Assembly: GCA_023398495.1 (NCBI GenBank)
Contig: JAEWSG010000226.1
Location: forward strand, 1 to 64,000
Direction of reading: 5' to 3'
Source of the DNA: Bacillota bacterium
GTDB lineage: Bacteria; Bacillota; Clostridia; Acetivibrionales; Acetivibrionaceae
DNA: 64,000 nucleotides
Below, piece by piece: positions 16,365 through 24,421 of the stretch; positions within the stretch are counted from its first letter, which is position 1, and each line of letters starts with the position of its first letter. Below the pieces are notes generated by a model, which was not told the DNA's origin, did no database searches, and saw only the letters and a program-made list of their open reading frames with translations. The position numbers and the translations under genes are program-made.

Positions 16365-16395
16365 TACCAGCCCGAAGAATTTCTTTGGGCTGGTA
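16365..16395 (+). terminator. Strong stem-loop terminator
   Basis: TACCAGCCCGAAG (16365-16377) pairs along its length with CTTTGGGCTGGTA (16383-16395), one G-T pair, around a 5-nt loop. It is followed by an A/T-rich tail (ATTAAAATTTT), 10 nt after the stop codon of the preceding fragment. Confidence 0.7.
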
Positions 16396-16488
16396 ATTAA
16401 AATTTTAAAGGGATACTGCTGAATTGATATATTATAATTTGAACTGCTTTATTATATGATAAAATAATATTATAGGGAGATGATGGGT

Positions 16489-16893
16489 ATGTGGTTAATA
16501 ATCTTTATGATTTTTATTTTACCTCCATTAGCATTTAGTTTTACAATTTTCATTCTCCTTCATAAAGGAAGCCAAAAGAAAATTCTCAGGAATATTGCAT
16601 CTGCAATTATCCTTGGAGTAATAAATAACGTTTATCAATTACTAATTAACAATTTATTTATTAAACAATTTGGGCACAGTTTAACAACTAACGACAATTT
16701 AAAACTGGGGCTATATATAACTGTACTATCGATAATGCATATTCCTATAAACTGGACTGTTCTAAAATTATTTTACAAAGTATTTGACTATGAGATATCC
16801 AACTCTTTAAAGGACAGTATAATAATAGCTGCAATAGTCTTTCTAAGTTACATACCTATTATATTTGGTGGAGCTGCATTAATTGGTCCATAG
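16489..16893 (+). CDS. Small polytopic membrane protein, unknown
   Basis: A 134-residue protein with four predicted membrane segments: LIIFMIFILPPLAFSFTIFI, IASAIILGVINNVYQLLI, LGLYITVLSIMHIPINWTVL and IIIAAIVFLSYIPIIFGGAA. No family is recognised. Of three in-frame ATGs (16480, 16483, 16489) the last has proper spacing from AGGGAG at 16474-16479. It stands alone between two terminated regions. Confidence 0.6.
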   Translation: MWLIIFMIFILPPLAFSFTIFILLHKGSQKKILRNIASAIILGVINNVYQLLINNLFIKQFGHSLTTNDNLKLGLYITVLSIMHIPINWTVLKLFYKVFDYEISNSLKDSIIIAAIVFLSYIPIIFGGAALIGP

Positions 16894-17391
16894 ATACAAA
16901 CCATGTATGTTTGTAACACACTTTACATGATACAAGCTGCTCATCTGTTAGTAGTTGTTAAATTTATGTCCTCTACCAAATCTGTAACTTGGTGTACATT
17001 TGTTCAAGGTTCGATATTTGTACAAAACAACCCCAGCTATAGCATAGTATTTAACCTTACCATACAATAATGATTATGTATATGTTTTTTTGAGGTTGGT
17101 AATTTCAATCATCCTCAAGCTCGAACTGCAGCATTCATTTGTGCCTCATTGACTGCATTTAGTGGAGGTGCATTCTTACAATTGACAGAAGACATTAACA
17201 ATGTGTCAAATGATAACTTGAGAAAGCTCAAGAGGTTTTTTCATCCAATATTGCCTAAAGCGGTCTTTTTTCATCCGAAGCTACATTTATAAGGATGATA
17301 ATTGATGATGATGACGAAAAATACTATTTAAGTACTTGACCAGAATCTTTTATTTGTTTGAGATTTAGTTATTGATGGGCCAGGGTTTAAA
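16894..17391. other. Intergenic region with a probable gene remnant
   Basis: A plus-strand frame open from 17074 to TAA at about 17292 has no start codon. It reads NFNHPQARTAAFICASLTAF, then SGGAFLQLTEDINNV and a Lys-rich end with FFHPILPKAVFFHPK, where the sequence TTTTTTCATCC is repeated. It looks like a decayed coding sequence of unknown family. The first 180 bases hold nothing recognised. Confidence 0.35.
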
Positions 17392-18912
17392 TCAATCCTC
17401 CTTTACAATTGTAGTTTGATTTGCCTTAAACGCTTTGTCCCACAGAAACATATATGAGCTCTGTGTCCATTCTGCCATAACTACCGAGCTTCCTTTTTGT
17501 ATATTTATCTTTTGGGTAGGAGCCTCTGCCAGTCTGCCGTCCAATATATTAAAAACAAGTATCTTGGTCGAACTAACCACTACTGCAAAATCTTTCGACG
17601 GTGATGTATATGCATCTATTGCTTCTGGAACCCTTTCTTTTATATGCTTCCAGGGGATATATAGTATGTCGTATTTTATAAAGTTTTCCGGTGGCCTGGA
17701 ATTTATATTATATTCATAAGGCACCTGATTCTCTTCACTGCTGAAATTTATCCTTCCATTGTAAAGCCATTGACCATTCTTTCGGTATAACGCAAAATTC
17801 CTATGGTTAGAATACTCCATTGACTTTAAAACATCCTGATCCACGCCATCCTTCCTAAGACCATTAACAGCATTCATATAAGCATCAGTACCTGCCTGAC
17901 CTGCTAAATCACTTATGCTTACACCACCCGAATCAGCAGAACTGTCAATGGGATATATTCGAAGACTTGACTCATTCCACAGTGCACCACTACCGGTAAA
18001 TTTCCCCGTTCCTCTAACTTCCATAGCTACATAGTCATTACCAATACAAACAATATCCTTATAAAGAGTACCTTCTTTGTCTTTCCAGAAATCACGGTTC
18101 ATATCCGGAAGATTGGAAGTTGTATTCGACTTGAATTGCCTTGATGCATTTAAGTATTGCTCACTGGCTAAATCATTCCCGGTTTTTTTTATTTCGACCT
18201 GCCAAAAACCGTCTGTTCTTGGCAGAAAAATATTTTCCATTTCATAGACTGGATTCATTACTCCTCTTTCACGTGAGATCCATAAGGTTTTATAGGAATA
18301 CTCACCTGAATCATTAACATATTTAATACCAAGCAAAACTCCCATTGTAGAATCAATCTGTTTATTTCCTGATATGTACATTTGCGATTCATTTCTTTCC
18401 AAAGGCTTTTGTGCCATAAAGTAATCAGTATTATCTGAATCCCGTTGCAGGAGCATCACTTTGTCCTGAAAAACCGAAATGATTCTATTATCATCCAGCT
18501 TCACAAACTCCAATGCAAAATCAACCTTTGAAGCAAGAGATATAATATAAACAGGTTTATTCGTAAAATCTATTTTGTTGTATATGCTTTCCCCAATATT
18601 TTCTAATGCGTACCGTTTAAAATCAACCTGTTTTGTTTTATAGCCCGGATTTCTCCACAGATAATCACCCATTCTTACTTCATCACCATTAAATTGTGCA
18701 AAACTTCCAATCCAAGGGGTTGCGACAGTATCTTCCTTAATAGCATTACTGTTTTTATTAAAGCAATGGGTAATCTTCCATTTGCCTTCTATAGGAGGCT
18801 CTATACTTTGTGGGGCAACAATTCTCTCTATAGATGTCTCGCTCTGATTAAGACAGCTTGTTAATATAAACATAATCCCAATAGAAATTAAAAATAACAT
18901 TCTCCTCTTCAA
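17392..18912 (-). CDS. Lipoprotein of unknown function, last gene of the histidine-kinase operon
   Basis: A 506-residue protein with a lipoprotein signal (MKRRMLFLIS, hydrophobic core, lipobox LTSC with Cys20), so it is anchored on the outer face of the membrane. The body is rich in beta-strand and aromatic residues (WKITHCF, GFWQVEIKK, GQWLYNGRINF) with no recognised domain. It may be a repeat or propeller-like sensor. Its start overlaps the histidine kinase stop by 4 nt, so it is co-translated. This suggests that it feeds a surface signal to the kinase or serves the same stress response. Confidence 0.75.
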   Translation of the reverse strand: MKRRMLFLISIGIMFILTSCLNQSETSIERIVAPQSIEPPIEGKWKITHCFNKNSNAIKEDTVATPWIGSFAQFNGDEVRMGDYLWRNPGYKTKQVDFKRYALENIGESIYNKIDFTNKPVYIISLASKVDFALEFVKLDDNRIISVFQDKVMLLQRDSDNTDYFMAQKPLERNESQMYISGNKQIDSTMGVLLGIKYVNDSGEYSYKTLWISRERGVMNPVYEMENIFLPRTDGFWQVEIKKTGNDLASEQYLNASRQFKSNTTSNLPDMNRDFWKDKEGTLYKDIVCIGNDYVAMEVRGTGKFTGSGALWNESSLRIYPIDSSADSGGVSISDLAGQAGTDAYMNAVNGLRKDGVDQDVLKSMEYSNHRNFALYRKNGQWLYNGRINFSSEENQVPYEYNINSRPPENFIKYDILYIPWKHIKERVPEAIDAYTSPSKDFAVVVSSTKILVFNILDGRLAEAPTQKINIQKGSSVVMAEWTQSSYMFLWDKAFKANQTTIVKED

Positions 18913-20300
18913 TTTGGCACCTCCTGAAATGGAATAGTTATTAAGACCTCAGTTCCCACATTAACCTCACTTTGTATCTCAAAGGTTCCGTTCATCATTT
19001 TTATGATTTCATCACAAATGGACAACCCTATACCATTTTTGGACTTACTGTTTTTTCCCTTGTAGAATTTCTCCTTTACCTTTGCCAATTCGTTGGCCGG
19101 TATCCCGCATCCTGAATCCCTGATAATAAATTTTATACCCATTCTTGAAAAACAGGCTTCAAAATAAACCTTCCCACCCGGGGTAATAAAATTGAAAGCA
19201 TTGTCCAGAATGTTTATGAATATTTGCTTCAAACGGTTTTCATCCGAAATTATGCAGGGTATAGCTTCATCACATACCACTTTGAAATCTATTCCATCTT
19301 TTGAAGCCCGAGGAAGAACTATGTTTCTTAAATCAGCCATCAATTCATTTATGTTTACAGGTTCCATTTTTAGCTTTATCTTACCCGAAATAAGCTTTGA
19401 AAAGTCAAGAAGCTCTTCAACCATAATTGTAAGTCTGTTGCTCTCCTTTTCAATTATATCAAGTCCATCCATTAATAGCTCTGCATCATTTATACATCCG
19501 CCTTTAAGAGTCAGAGCCCAGCCTTTAATAGCAGTGAGCGGAGTTCTTAACTCATGTGATACGGATGAAATAAAGTTATTCTTAAGCTCATCCTTCTTAA
19601 GGATTTCCTGAGCCATCATATTTAGTGTATCTGATAGCTTTCCCACCTCATCATCATGTTTCTTTTTATTACGTATTAAATAATTACCCCTTGCCATTTC
19701 CTGAGCCGTGCCCGTTACTTCCTTCAAAGGTTTTGTAATAGCTCTGGCAAAGATAAAGCATAAAAAAGTTGAAATTGCTATTACTACTATACCTATGTAA
19801 ATAAAAATTACAGATATATCTCTTATCTCTTCATCGACAATTCTTAAGGACGTTATGTATCTTAAAACACCCACAATATTACCTCCGGATTTTAAAGGAG
19901 CAGATACAGCCATGACATTTTCATTACCCATTTTACCAATCCATCTCCCCGGCTTACCCTTTATAGAATCCACGATATCTTCGGTAGTTAAAGCCTTCTT
20001 TGGTATATTCCCTTTCGAATCCATCAGTATATTTCCCTCAGGGTCCGTTATCTGGACCTGAGCTGCCGTCTGTTTCCAAAAGGTATCTACATTGTTTAAG
20101 ATGTTGTCATTAAGTGAGTCGTAAGAAAAGTACCTGCCATATATATCACAGGATGTATTTACCTCATGTCTGAGATTATTTTCAAGATTTGAGTAAAAGA
20201 CCTGTCTGATTATCTGAATAAGGAAAACTTCCAGTGACACAACAGTTATCAGTATAATTATTATAAAACTTACAATAAGTCTCGTTTTGATACTTTTCAC
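18909..20300 (-). CDS. Sensor histidine kinase (HAMP, HisKA, HATPase)
   Basis: A 463-residue membrane kinase. TM1 is at about 9-30, followed by an extracytoplasmic sensor region (about 35-160), TM2 (about 163-186), HAMP (about 187-240), HisKA with phospho-acceptor His249 in SSVSHELRTPLTAIKGW, and an ATPase domain with the N box (NRLKQIFINILDNAFNF), G1 (RDSGCGI) and G2 (GIGLSI). It partners the OmpR-type regulator encoded 11 nt upstream. The signal is unknown. Confidence 0.92.
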   Translation of the reverse strand: MKSIKTRLIVSFIIIILITVVSLEVFLIQIIRQVFYSNLENNLRHEVNTSCDIYGRYFSYDSLNDNILNNVDTFWKQTAAQVQITDPEGNILMDSKGNIPKKALTTEDIVDSIKGKPGRWIGKMGNENVMAVSAPLKSGGNIVGVLRYITSLRIVDEEIRDISVIFIYIGIVVIAISTFLCFIFARAITKPLKEVTGTAQEMARGNYLIRNKKKHDDEVGKLSDTLNMMAQEILKKDELKNNFISSVSHELRTPLTAIKGWALTLKGGCINDAELLMDGLDIIEKESNRLTIMVEELLDFSKLISGKIKLKMEPVNINELMADLRNIVLPRASKDGIDFKVVCDEAIPCIISDENRLKQIFINILDNAFNFITPGGKVYFEACFSRMGIKFIIRDSGCGIPANELAKVKEKFYKGKNSKSKNGIGLSICDEIIKMMNGTFEIQSEVNVGTEVLITIPFQEVPN

Positions 20301-20311
20301 TACAGACCTCC

Positions 20312-21010
20312 CTATAATGTCTTCAATCTATATCCAAAGCCCCAGATAGTTTCAATTATTTTTGGCTCCGAGGGAACTTCCTCAATTTTCTCCCTGAGTC
20401 TTCGTATATGCACGTCTACAGTTTTGGTATCACCAAAAAAGTTATTTCCCCATAAGGTGTTTAAAATCTCATCCCTGCTAAGAGCAATACCCGGCTTTTC
20501 CATGAACATTTTTATTATGGAAAACTCCCTTGGAGTTAAGTCCAGTTCAGTATTATCCTTGTACACTTTTTGTGCATTATTATCTAAAGATATTCCGCAA
20601 TGGGTTATAATACCGTCATTGTCTCCCTTGACCTCTGAAATCCTTCTTAGTATTGCTCTTATCCTTGCAATAAGCTCAAACGGATTGAAAGGCTTTATCA
20701 TATAATCATCAGCCCCAAGGTCAAGTCCCATAATCTTATCCATATCCTGGTCTTTGGCAGTAAGCATTATTATAACAGCTCCCGGCAAATTGCTCCTGAC
20801 CTTCTGGCAAACTTCAAATCCGTCCATTTCAGGGAGCATGATATCAAGAATGATTACATCAGGTCTCGTCTCCATTAATTTCTCAACGGCTTCCTCACCG
20901 CTTGAAGCTTCAAGAACCTCAAAATCACTTCTCAAAAGATTTACTTTTACAAACTTTCGAATGGATTCTTCATCTTCAACAACCATTACCTTTACCTTTT
21001 TTGCCCCCAT
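20312..21010 (-). CDS. OmpR/PhoB-family response regulator
   Basis: A 232-residue regulator with a receiver domain (acidic pocket VVEDEES, phospho-acceptor Asp56 in ILDIMLPEMDG, Thr/Lys switch in MLTAKD) and a winged-helix DNA-binding domain (LTPREFSIIKMF, TVDVHIRRLREKIE, WGFGYRL). ATG 21010 is chosen over the longer frame to 21055 because it starts the conserved receiver strand and has GAGAGATAT upstream. It lies 95 nt downstream of the exosortase gene and 11 nt before its kinase, so it may belong to the exosortase operon. Confidence 0.92.
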   Translation of the reverse strand: MGAKKVKVMVVEDEESIRKFVKVNLLRSDFEVLEASSGEEAVEKLMETRPDVIILDIMLPEMDGFEVCQKVRSNLPGAVIIMLTAKDQDMDKIMGLDLGADDYMIKPFNPFELIARIRAILRRISEVKGDNDGIITHCGISLDNNAQKVYKDNTELDLTPREFSIIKMFMEKPGIALSRDEILNTLWGNNFFGDTKTVDVHIRRLREKIEEVPSEPKIIETIWGFGYRLKTL

Positions 21011-21105
21011 AACATATCTCTCTTTCCAGTGCTTTTTAACATTACAAATTCCCATTGTTTTACAATGCTAATAATGCACTTCCTCTGTCCTAAGCCTCGC
21101 CTGCT

Positions 21106-21909
21106 CTAAGAATTAATTCTGTTAGGAGGCACCTTAATACTTTTATTAATTCTATCACTAACACCAATATGTTTCAATTTTGAAATCAAACAATACACCA
21201 AGACACTTACAAAGCCTATGGATATGATTACAATCGAATGTTCTAAAAAAAGAACCCCGTCTTTTTTATAAGCCCTGTTTAGCATTGGAATTCCTATAGT
21301 AAACACAAAATACCAGAATAATGGAGGTACACATGTCATTATTAATCTTTTCATTGACCTGGCAGAATGTTTTTCCTCACAAAATCCTGATACAATAAAA
21401 CCTGCTTTCCTTTCTATTAAAGAAAATATTATAAACAGGGATACAAAGTATATCAGAACCCCTTCTATCCTGTGGACTCTTTCAGGAGTTATCAGGGCTC
21501 CATATATATCAGCATTATAAAGGTGCATTGATATTATAATCCTGAGTCCGTTCACTCCAATTGTCATTAAATAAGAAAAAAGCATACAGAAAGCAAACCA
21601 CAGTGCTTTTTCCTTATTTACTTTAAGGCGGTGGATAAATGAATACAAAAGGGTAGAAAATAACACTATAAGGAAGTTTACGCCTGAACAAGATGAAACT
21701 ATTATAAATTCATTGGCATTATTAACATACCCCAAGCAGGGAACCTTTTTGAAAGTGTTCCCGCTTAGTATTTCAGTCCACCATGCAGTCGGGCCGATAA
21801 TCCATTCGAGGTCTTCTATGCCTGCCACGCTGTAATACCACTTTAACCCGAACAGCACAATAAATCCTGCTAAATAATAATACCAATTTTTTATCAGTAA
21901 AGTTTTCAT
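21106..21909 (-). CDS. xrtK: Exosortase (XrtK-like)
   Basis: A 267-residue polytopic protein with the exosortase triad: Cys74 in IIVSSCSGVNFL, Arg123 in VNGLRIII and His146 in ERVHRIEG. Exosortases are membrane cysteine transpeptidases that process PEP-CTERM-like tails of exported proteins. Assignment to the exosortase K clade is from memory of clostridial examples next to VIT-domain proteins and needs a profile check. The start overlaps the VIT/vWA gene by 4 nt. That neighbour ends in GSEPE, a membrane helix and a basic tail, the expected shape of a dedicated substrate. Confidence 0.8.
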   Translation of the reverse strand: MKTLLIKNWYYYLAGFIVLFGLKWYYSVAGIEDLEWIIGPTAWWTEILSGNTFKKVPCLGYVNNANEFIIVSSCSGVNFLIVLFSTLLYSFIHRLKVNKEKALWFAFCMLFSYLMTIGVNGLRIIISMHLYNADIYGALITPERVHRIEGVLIYFVSLFIIFSLIERKAGFIVSGFCEEKHSARSMKRLIMTCVPPLFWYFVFTIGIPMLNRAYKKDGVLFLEHSIVIISIGFVSVLVYCLISKLKHIGVSDRINKSIKVPPNRINS

Positions 21910-23912
21910 ACCTTCAAAGACCTTTTCCTCAGAATATAAGCAATTAGAATCATCATAATCATTCCCACCGCCAGAAACGCAGCTTCAGGTTCAGAACCTC
22001 TCCTATAGCCTCCTACTGCAAGGTTTGATACACCCCTTGGCAATGTTAAAGGCTGGCTTACATCATCACCCTGTTCTTTTGTGTTACGGATAGTCTCGCT
22101 CACAGCTATAAAGGATGTGTATGGGGTTAAAATACTATAGTTAAGCCCAAGTGCGGTAATTTCAGTCTTTGTATCTTCATTTTCATCACTTACGGAATAA
22201 TCTGAAATCCTGGCAAGTCTTGTCCTTGCCCATAAATAACTTAACGCACTGTTGGACTGAGAGGGCTTTATACCAGCTACCGGAACTTCCAGAAAAAAGT
22301 CTCCGGTTGCTGTTTTACCGGTAATTTTTATAGAACCTTCTGGAATACCTTTATATTTTCCCAATACCTTTACAGGCCTTTGTGCAAATAATGTTGAAAT
22401 ATGCCTTGGTTCTACATCATAGGCATTAAATCCATTGAATTCTACCTTGATATCCCTAAGCAAAGGTGAACTTACATATTTTCTGAAGTCATCGCAGATT
22501 TTTTGGGCATCACTGGATTCAGTCAGGAAAAAGGGCTCTCCCAATCCGGTCTTTGCAATTCCTTCGATCAAATATCTGTTTATTGAACTACCTATTCCAA
22601 AGGAAAAGAAATTTGTATTATTTATATTTTCGTTAATCAGATTAAGTGCTTCTTTTTCACAATCTATATAGCCATCTGTTATTATAATTACACTTCTTGA
22701 ATAGTACTCACTCTTTGGAATAGATAGTGCTGATTTTAAACCCTGTATAAACTCTGTTCCTCCACAGCCATCCTGCTTATCAATCATATTAATGGCACGT
22801 GAAATATTTACTTTAGTAGCAGGCACCGATAAATCTGACATTGAGTCTGACGAGCCTGCAAATAGTACAAGATTGAATTTATCGGTATCTCTTAGATTTG
22901 AAATAAGATTTTTTATGAGCATTTTTGCACAATTAAGGGGATATCCATGCATAGATCCTGATACATCCAGCAAAAAAATATATTCTCTTGGTGGTATATC
23001 AGTAAGGTTTACCCTCTCAGGCGGCTGGATGTCAAGCAAAAAAAAGTTTTCCCTGTCCCCCTCATATAGCATCAAACCGCTTTGTATCTTATTTCCGGTC
23101 AGGCTGTAATTAAGAATAAAATCCCTGTCACCCGAAAACTCATCTTTATTTGCTAAAGTTACCTTTGCATTTGGTGTTTTGTCACCTGTTATGTCAATTT
23201 TATGCGATTTACATGCTATATTATTAACTGGTGAGCTTGATATAATATCTACCGAAATATCAAATTTGGTATTGGGACTCTTACCGTTTTCCAGATAGGG
23301 CGTCTCAACAAATTTGTCCACGTCTTTTGCACCTTCTGCCGGCTTATTTGAATATCTGGGTCCGACCACAGTTGGAAAAACAAACTGGTATATTCCGTCA
23401 GTTGGCTCTATTAATTCGGTATAATGAAGTTCAATACTGATTACATCTTCAGGCATTACATTTGCAACGCTCATTGTAAATACATTAGGTCTCTGCTCTT
23501 CCAGCAGTGAAGCACTTTTTCCTTCTTTTTTTGCCTCATTGAATTCTTTTTTTGCCGTTTCACGCTCCTTTATTTTAGCTGTTATAACCTGGTCACCTAT
23601 GGTCATTTTCATGCCATGCACTGAAGCTTTTGTAGATGCCGGGAAAACATATGTAGCATTAATCGGTTTTGTTCCCTCATTTGCAAAGGTTTGATATACA
23701 AAAACATCTGCAATAGAGCCATTTATATTTGCCTTTACTTCTGTGTCTTTTAGAGGAAATTTTTCAACCGAGCTTTTGTCGCCATCAACTAAAAAATATG
23801 GTGAAAGGGTTTTGTCACTTTCATCTTCTTTGGCCTCATAAGCATATATGGGTTTGGTACAGGTAAAAATAACAATCAAAGCAATTACAAACAACATAAA
23901 TATTTTCTTCAT
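21906..23912 (-). CDS. Secreted VIT/vWA domain protein with SEPE C-terminal sorting tail
   Basis: A 668-residue exported protein. It has a signal peptide (MKKIFMLFVIALIVIF, cleavage near AYA), an N-terminal VIT domain (about 30-170, with VTVHG-type SVHGMKM and FVFPTVVGPRY), and a vWA domain with the MIDAS motif DVSGSM (Asp316, Ser318, Ser320). The C terminus has GSEPE, a hydrophobic helix and basic RKRSLKV, like exosortase tails. ATG 23912 (MKKIFML) follows GGGGGG, and the frame extends to 23984 without a better start. It is the probable first gene of the exosortase operon and the likely XrtK substrate. The VIT/vWA pair suggests adhesion or protein binding at the surface. Confidence 0.85.
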   Translation of the reverse strand: MKKIFMLFVIALIVIFTCTKPIYAYEAKEDESDKTLSPYFLVDGDKSSVEKFPLKDTEVKANINGSIADVFVYQTFANEGTKPINATYVFPASTKASVHGMKMTIGDQVITAKIKERETAKKEFNEAKKEGKSASLLEEQRPNVFTMSVANVMPEDVISIELHYTELIEPTDGIYQFVFPTVVGPRYSNKPAEGAKDVDKFVETPYLENGKSPNTKFDISVDIISSSPVNNIACKSHKIDITGDKTPNAKVTLANKDEFSGDRDFILNYSLTGNKIQSGLMLYEGDRENFFLLDIQPPERVNLTDIPPREYIFLLDVSGSMHGYPLNCAKMLIKNLISNLRDTDKFNLVLFAGSSDSMSDLSVPATKVNISRAINMIDKQDGCGGTEFIQGLKSALSIPKSEYYSRSVIIITDGYIDCEKEALNLINENINNTNFFSFGIGSSINRYLIEGIAKTGLGEPFFLTESSDAQKICDDFRKYVSSPLLRDIKVEFNGFNAYDVEPRHISTLFAQRPVKVLGKYKGIPEGSIKITGKTATGDFFLEVPVAGIKPSQSNSALSYLWARTRLARISDYSVSDENEDTKTEITALGLNYSILTPYTSFIAVSETIRNTKEQGDDVSQPLTLPRGVSNLAVGGYRRGSEPEAAFLAVGMIMMILIAYILRKRSLKV

Positions 23913-23990
23913 ACAAAAAAGCCCCCCGATTCTTTGAAATTTGGAATAATGAATTCCATTTTTATAATAGAATAAATGGGACACATTTGA

Positions 23991-24019
23991 TTTATAGAAT
24001 ATTTAAAAAATGGTTACAA
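23991..24019 (-). promoter_or_regulatory. Candidate promoter of the VIT-exosortase operon
   Basis: On the minus strand TTGTAA (24019-24014) is followed after exactly 17 bp by TATAAA (23996-23991), about 80 nt before the VIT gene start. Confidence 0.45.
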
Positions 24020-24136
24020 AATAGTTAAGAAATTTGAATTACATAATACTATGAAAGATTGGAAATTAGAAAGTTAAAAAGCTAAAAAGCATACAGCATA
24101 ATTTATAATGTCGGTTTATTTTGCAATAAATATGGT

Positions 24137-24178
24137 TTGGTGATTCTGTAATAAGTGTTTGCAGAATCACCAATTTTT
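24137..24178 (+). terminator. Perfect terminator hairpin without an upstream gene
   Basis: TTGGTGATTCTG (24137-24148) pairs over 12 bp with CAGAATCACCAA (24162-24173), followed by TTTTTA. It has the form of a plus-strand rho-independent terminator, yet no plus-strand gene precedes it. A TATAAT at 24104-24109 lies just upstream. It may end a small RNA or block read-through toward the NRPS promoter. Confidence 0.6.
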
Positions 24179-24203
24179 ATACTTAAATCTATAAAATGCC
24201 AAG

Positions 24204-24250
24204 TTTATACAAAGTTTGTATAAATTAATTAGTAAACATTTACATATAAT
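24204..24250 (+). promoter_or_regulatory. Palindromic operator-like site and -10 box upstream of the NRPS operon
   Basis: TTTATACAAA (24204-24213) and TTTGTATAAA (24215-24224) form a perfect inverted repeat around a single G. TATAAT follows at 24245-24250 with no good -35 box at 17 bp. The palindrome would be centred about 43 bp before a start site near 24257, a position typical of an activator that replaces the -35 contact. A repressor site is equally possible. The regulator is unknown. Confidence 0.5.
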
Positions 24251-24310
24251 AAAAATGTACAATAATAACAATTAAAGATACCTATGTTATTTGTGGAAGT
24301 TTATATTATA

Positions 24311-24354
24311 TTAAGGAAATTAAAGCGATGTAAAATCTTATCGCGTTCAATATA
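24311..24354 (+). repeat. Dispersed two-hairpin repeat, partial copy B
   Basis: TTAAGGAAATTAAAGCGATG followed by TAAAATCTTATCGCGTTCAATATA matches the second half of copies A, C and D, including the GCGAT/ATCGC hairpin. The first hairpin is missing or strongly diverged. It ends about 68 nt before the NRPS start codon, in its leader. Confidence 0.65.
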
Positions 24355-24421
24355 AGACTATATTTTTCAATTGTTTCTGATGTTATTGATTAAATAGATA
24401 AGGAAGGGTAGGGGGAGGTTT

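Larger units (their letters stand above)
23913..24421. other. Divergent regulatory region between the exosortase operon and the NRPS operon
   Basis: Five candidate signals lie in this 509-bp region: a minus-strand promoter (23991-24019), an isolated plus-strand terminator hairpin (24137-24178), a perfect palindrome (24204-24224), a TATAAT at 24245-24250, and the partial repeat copy B (24311-24354). No coding region is seen. Confidence 0.5.
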
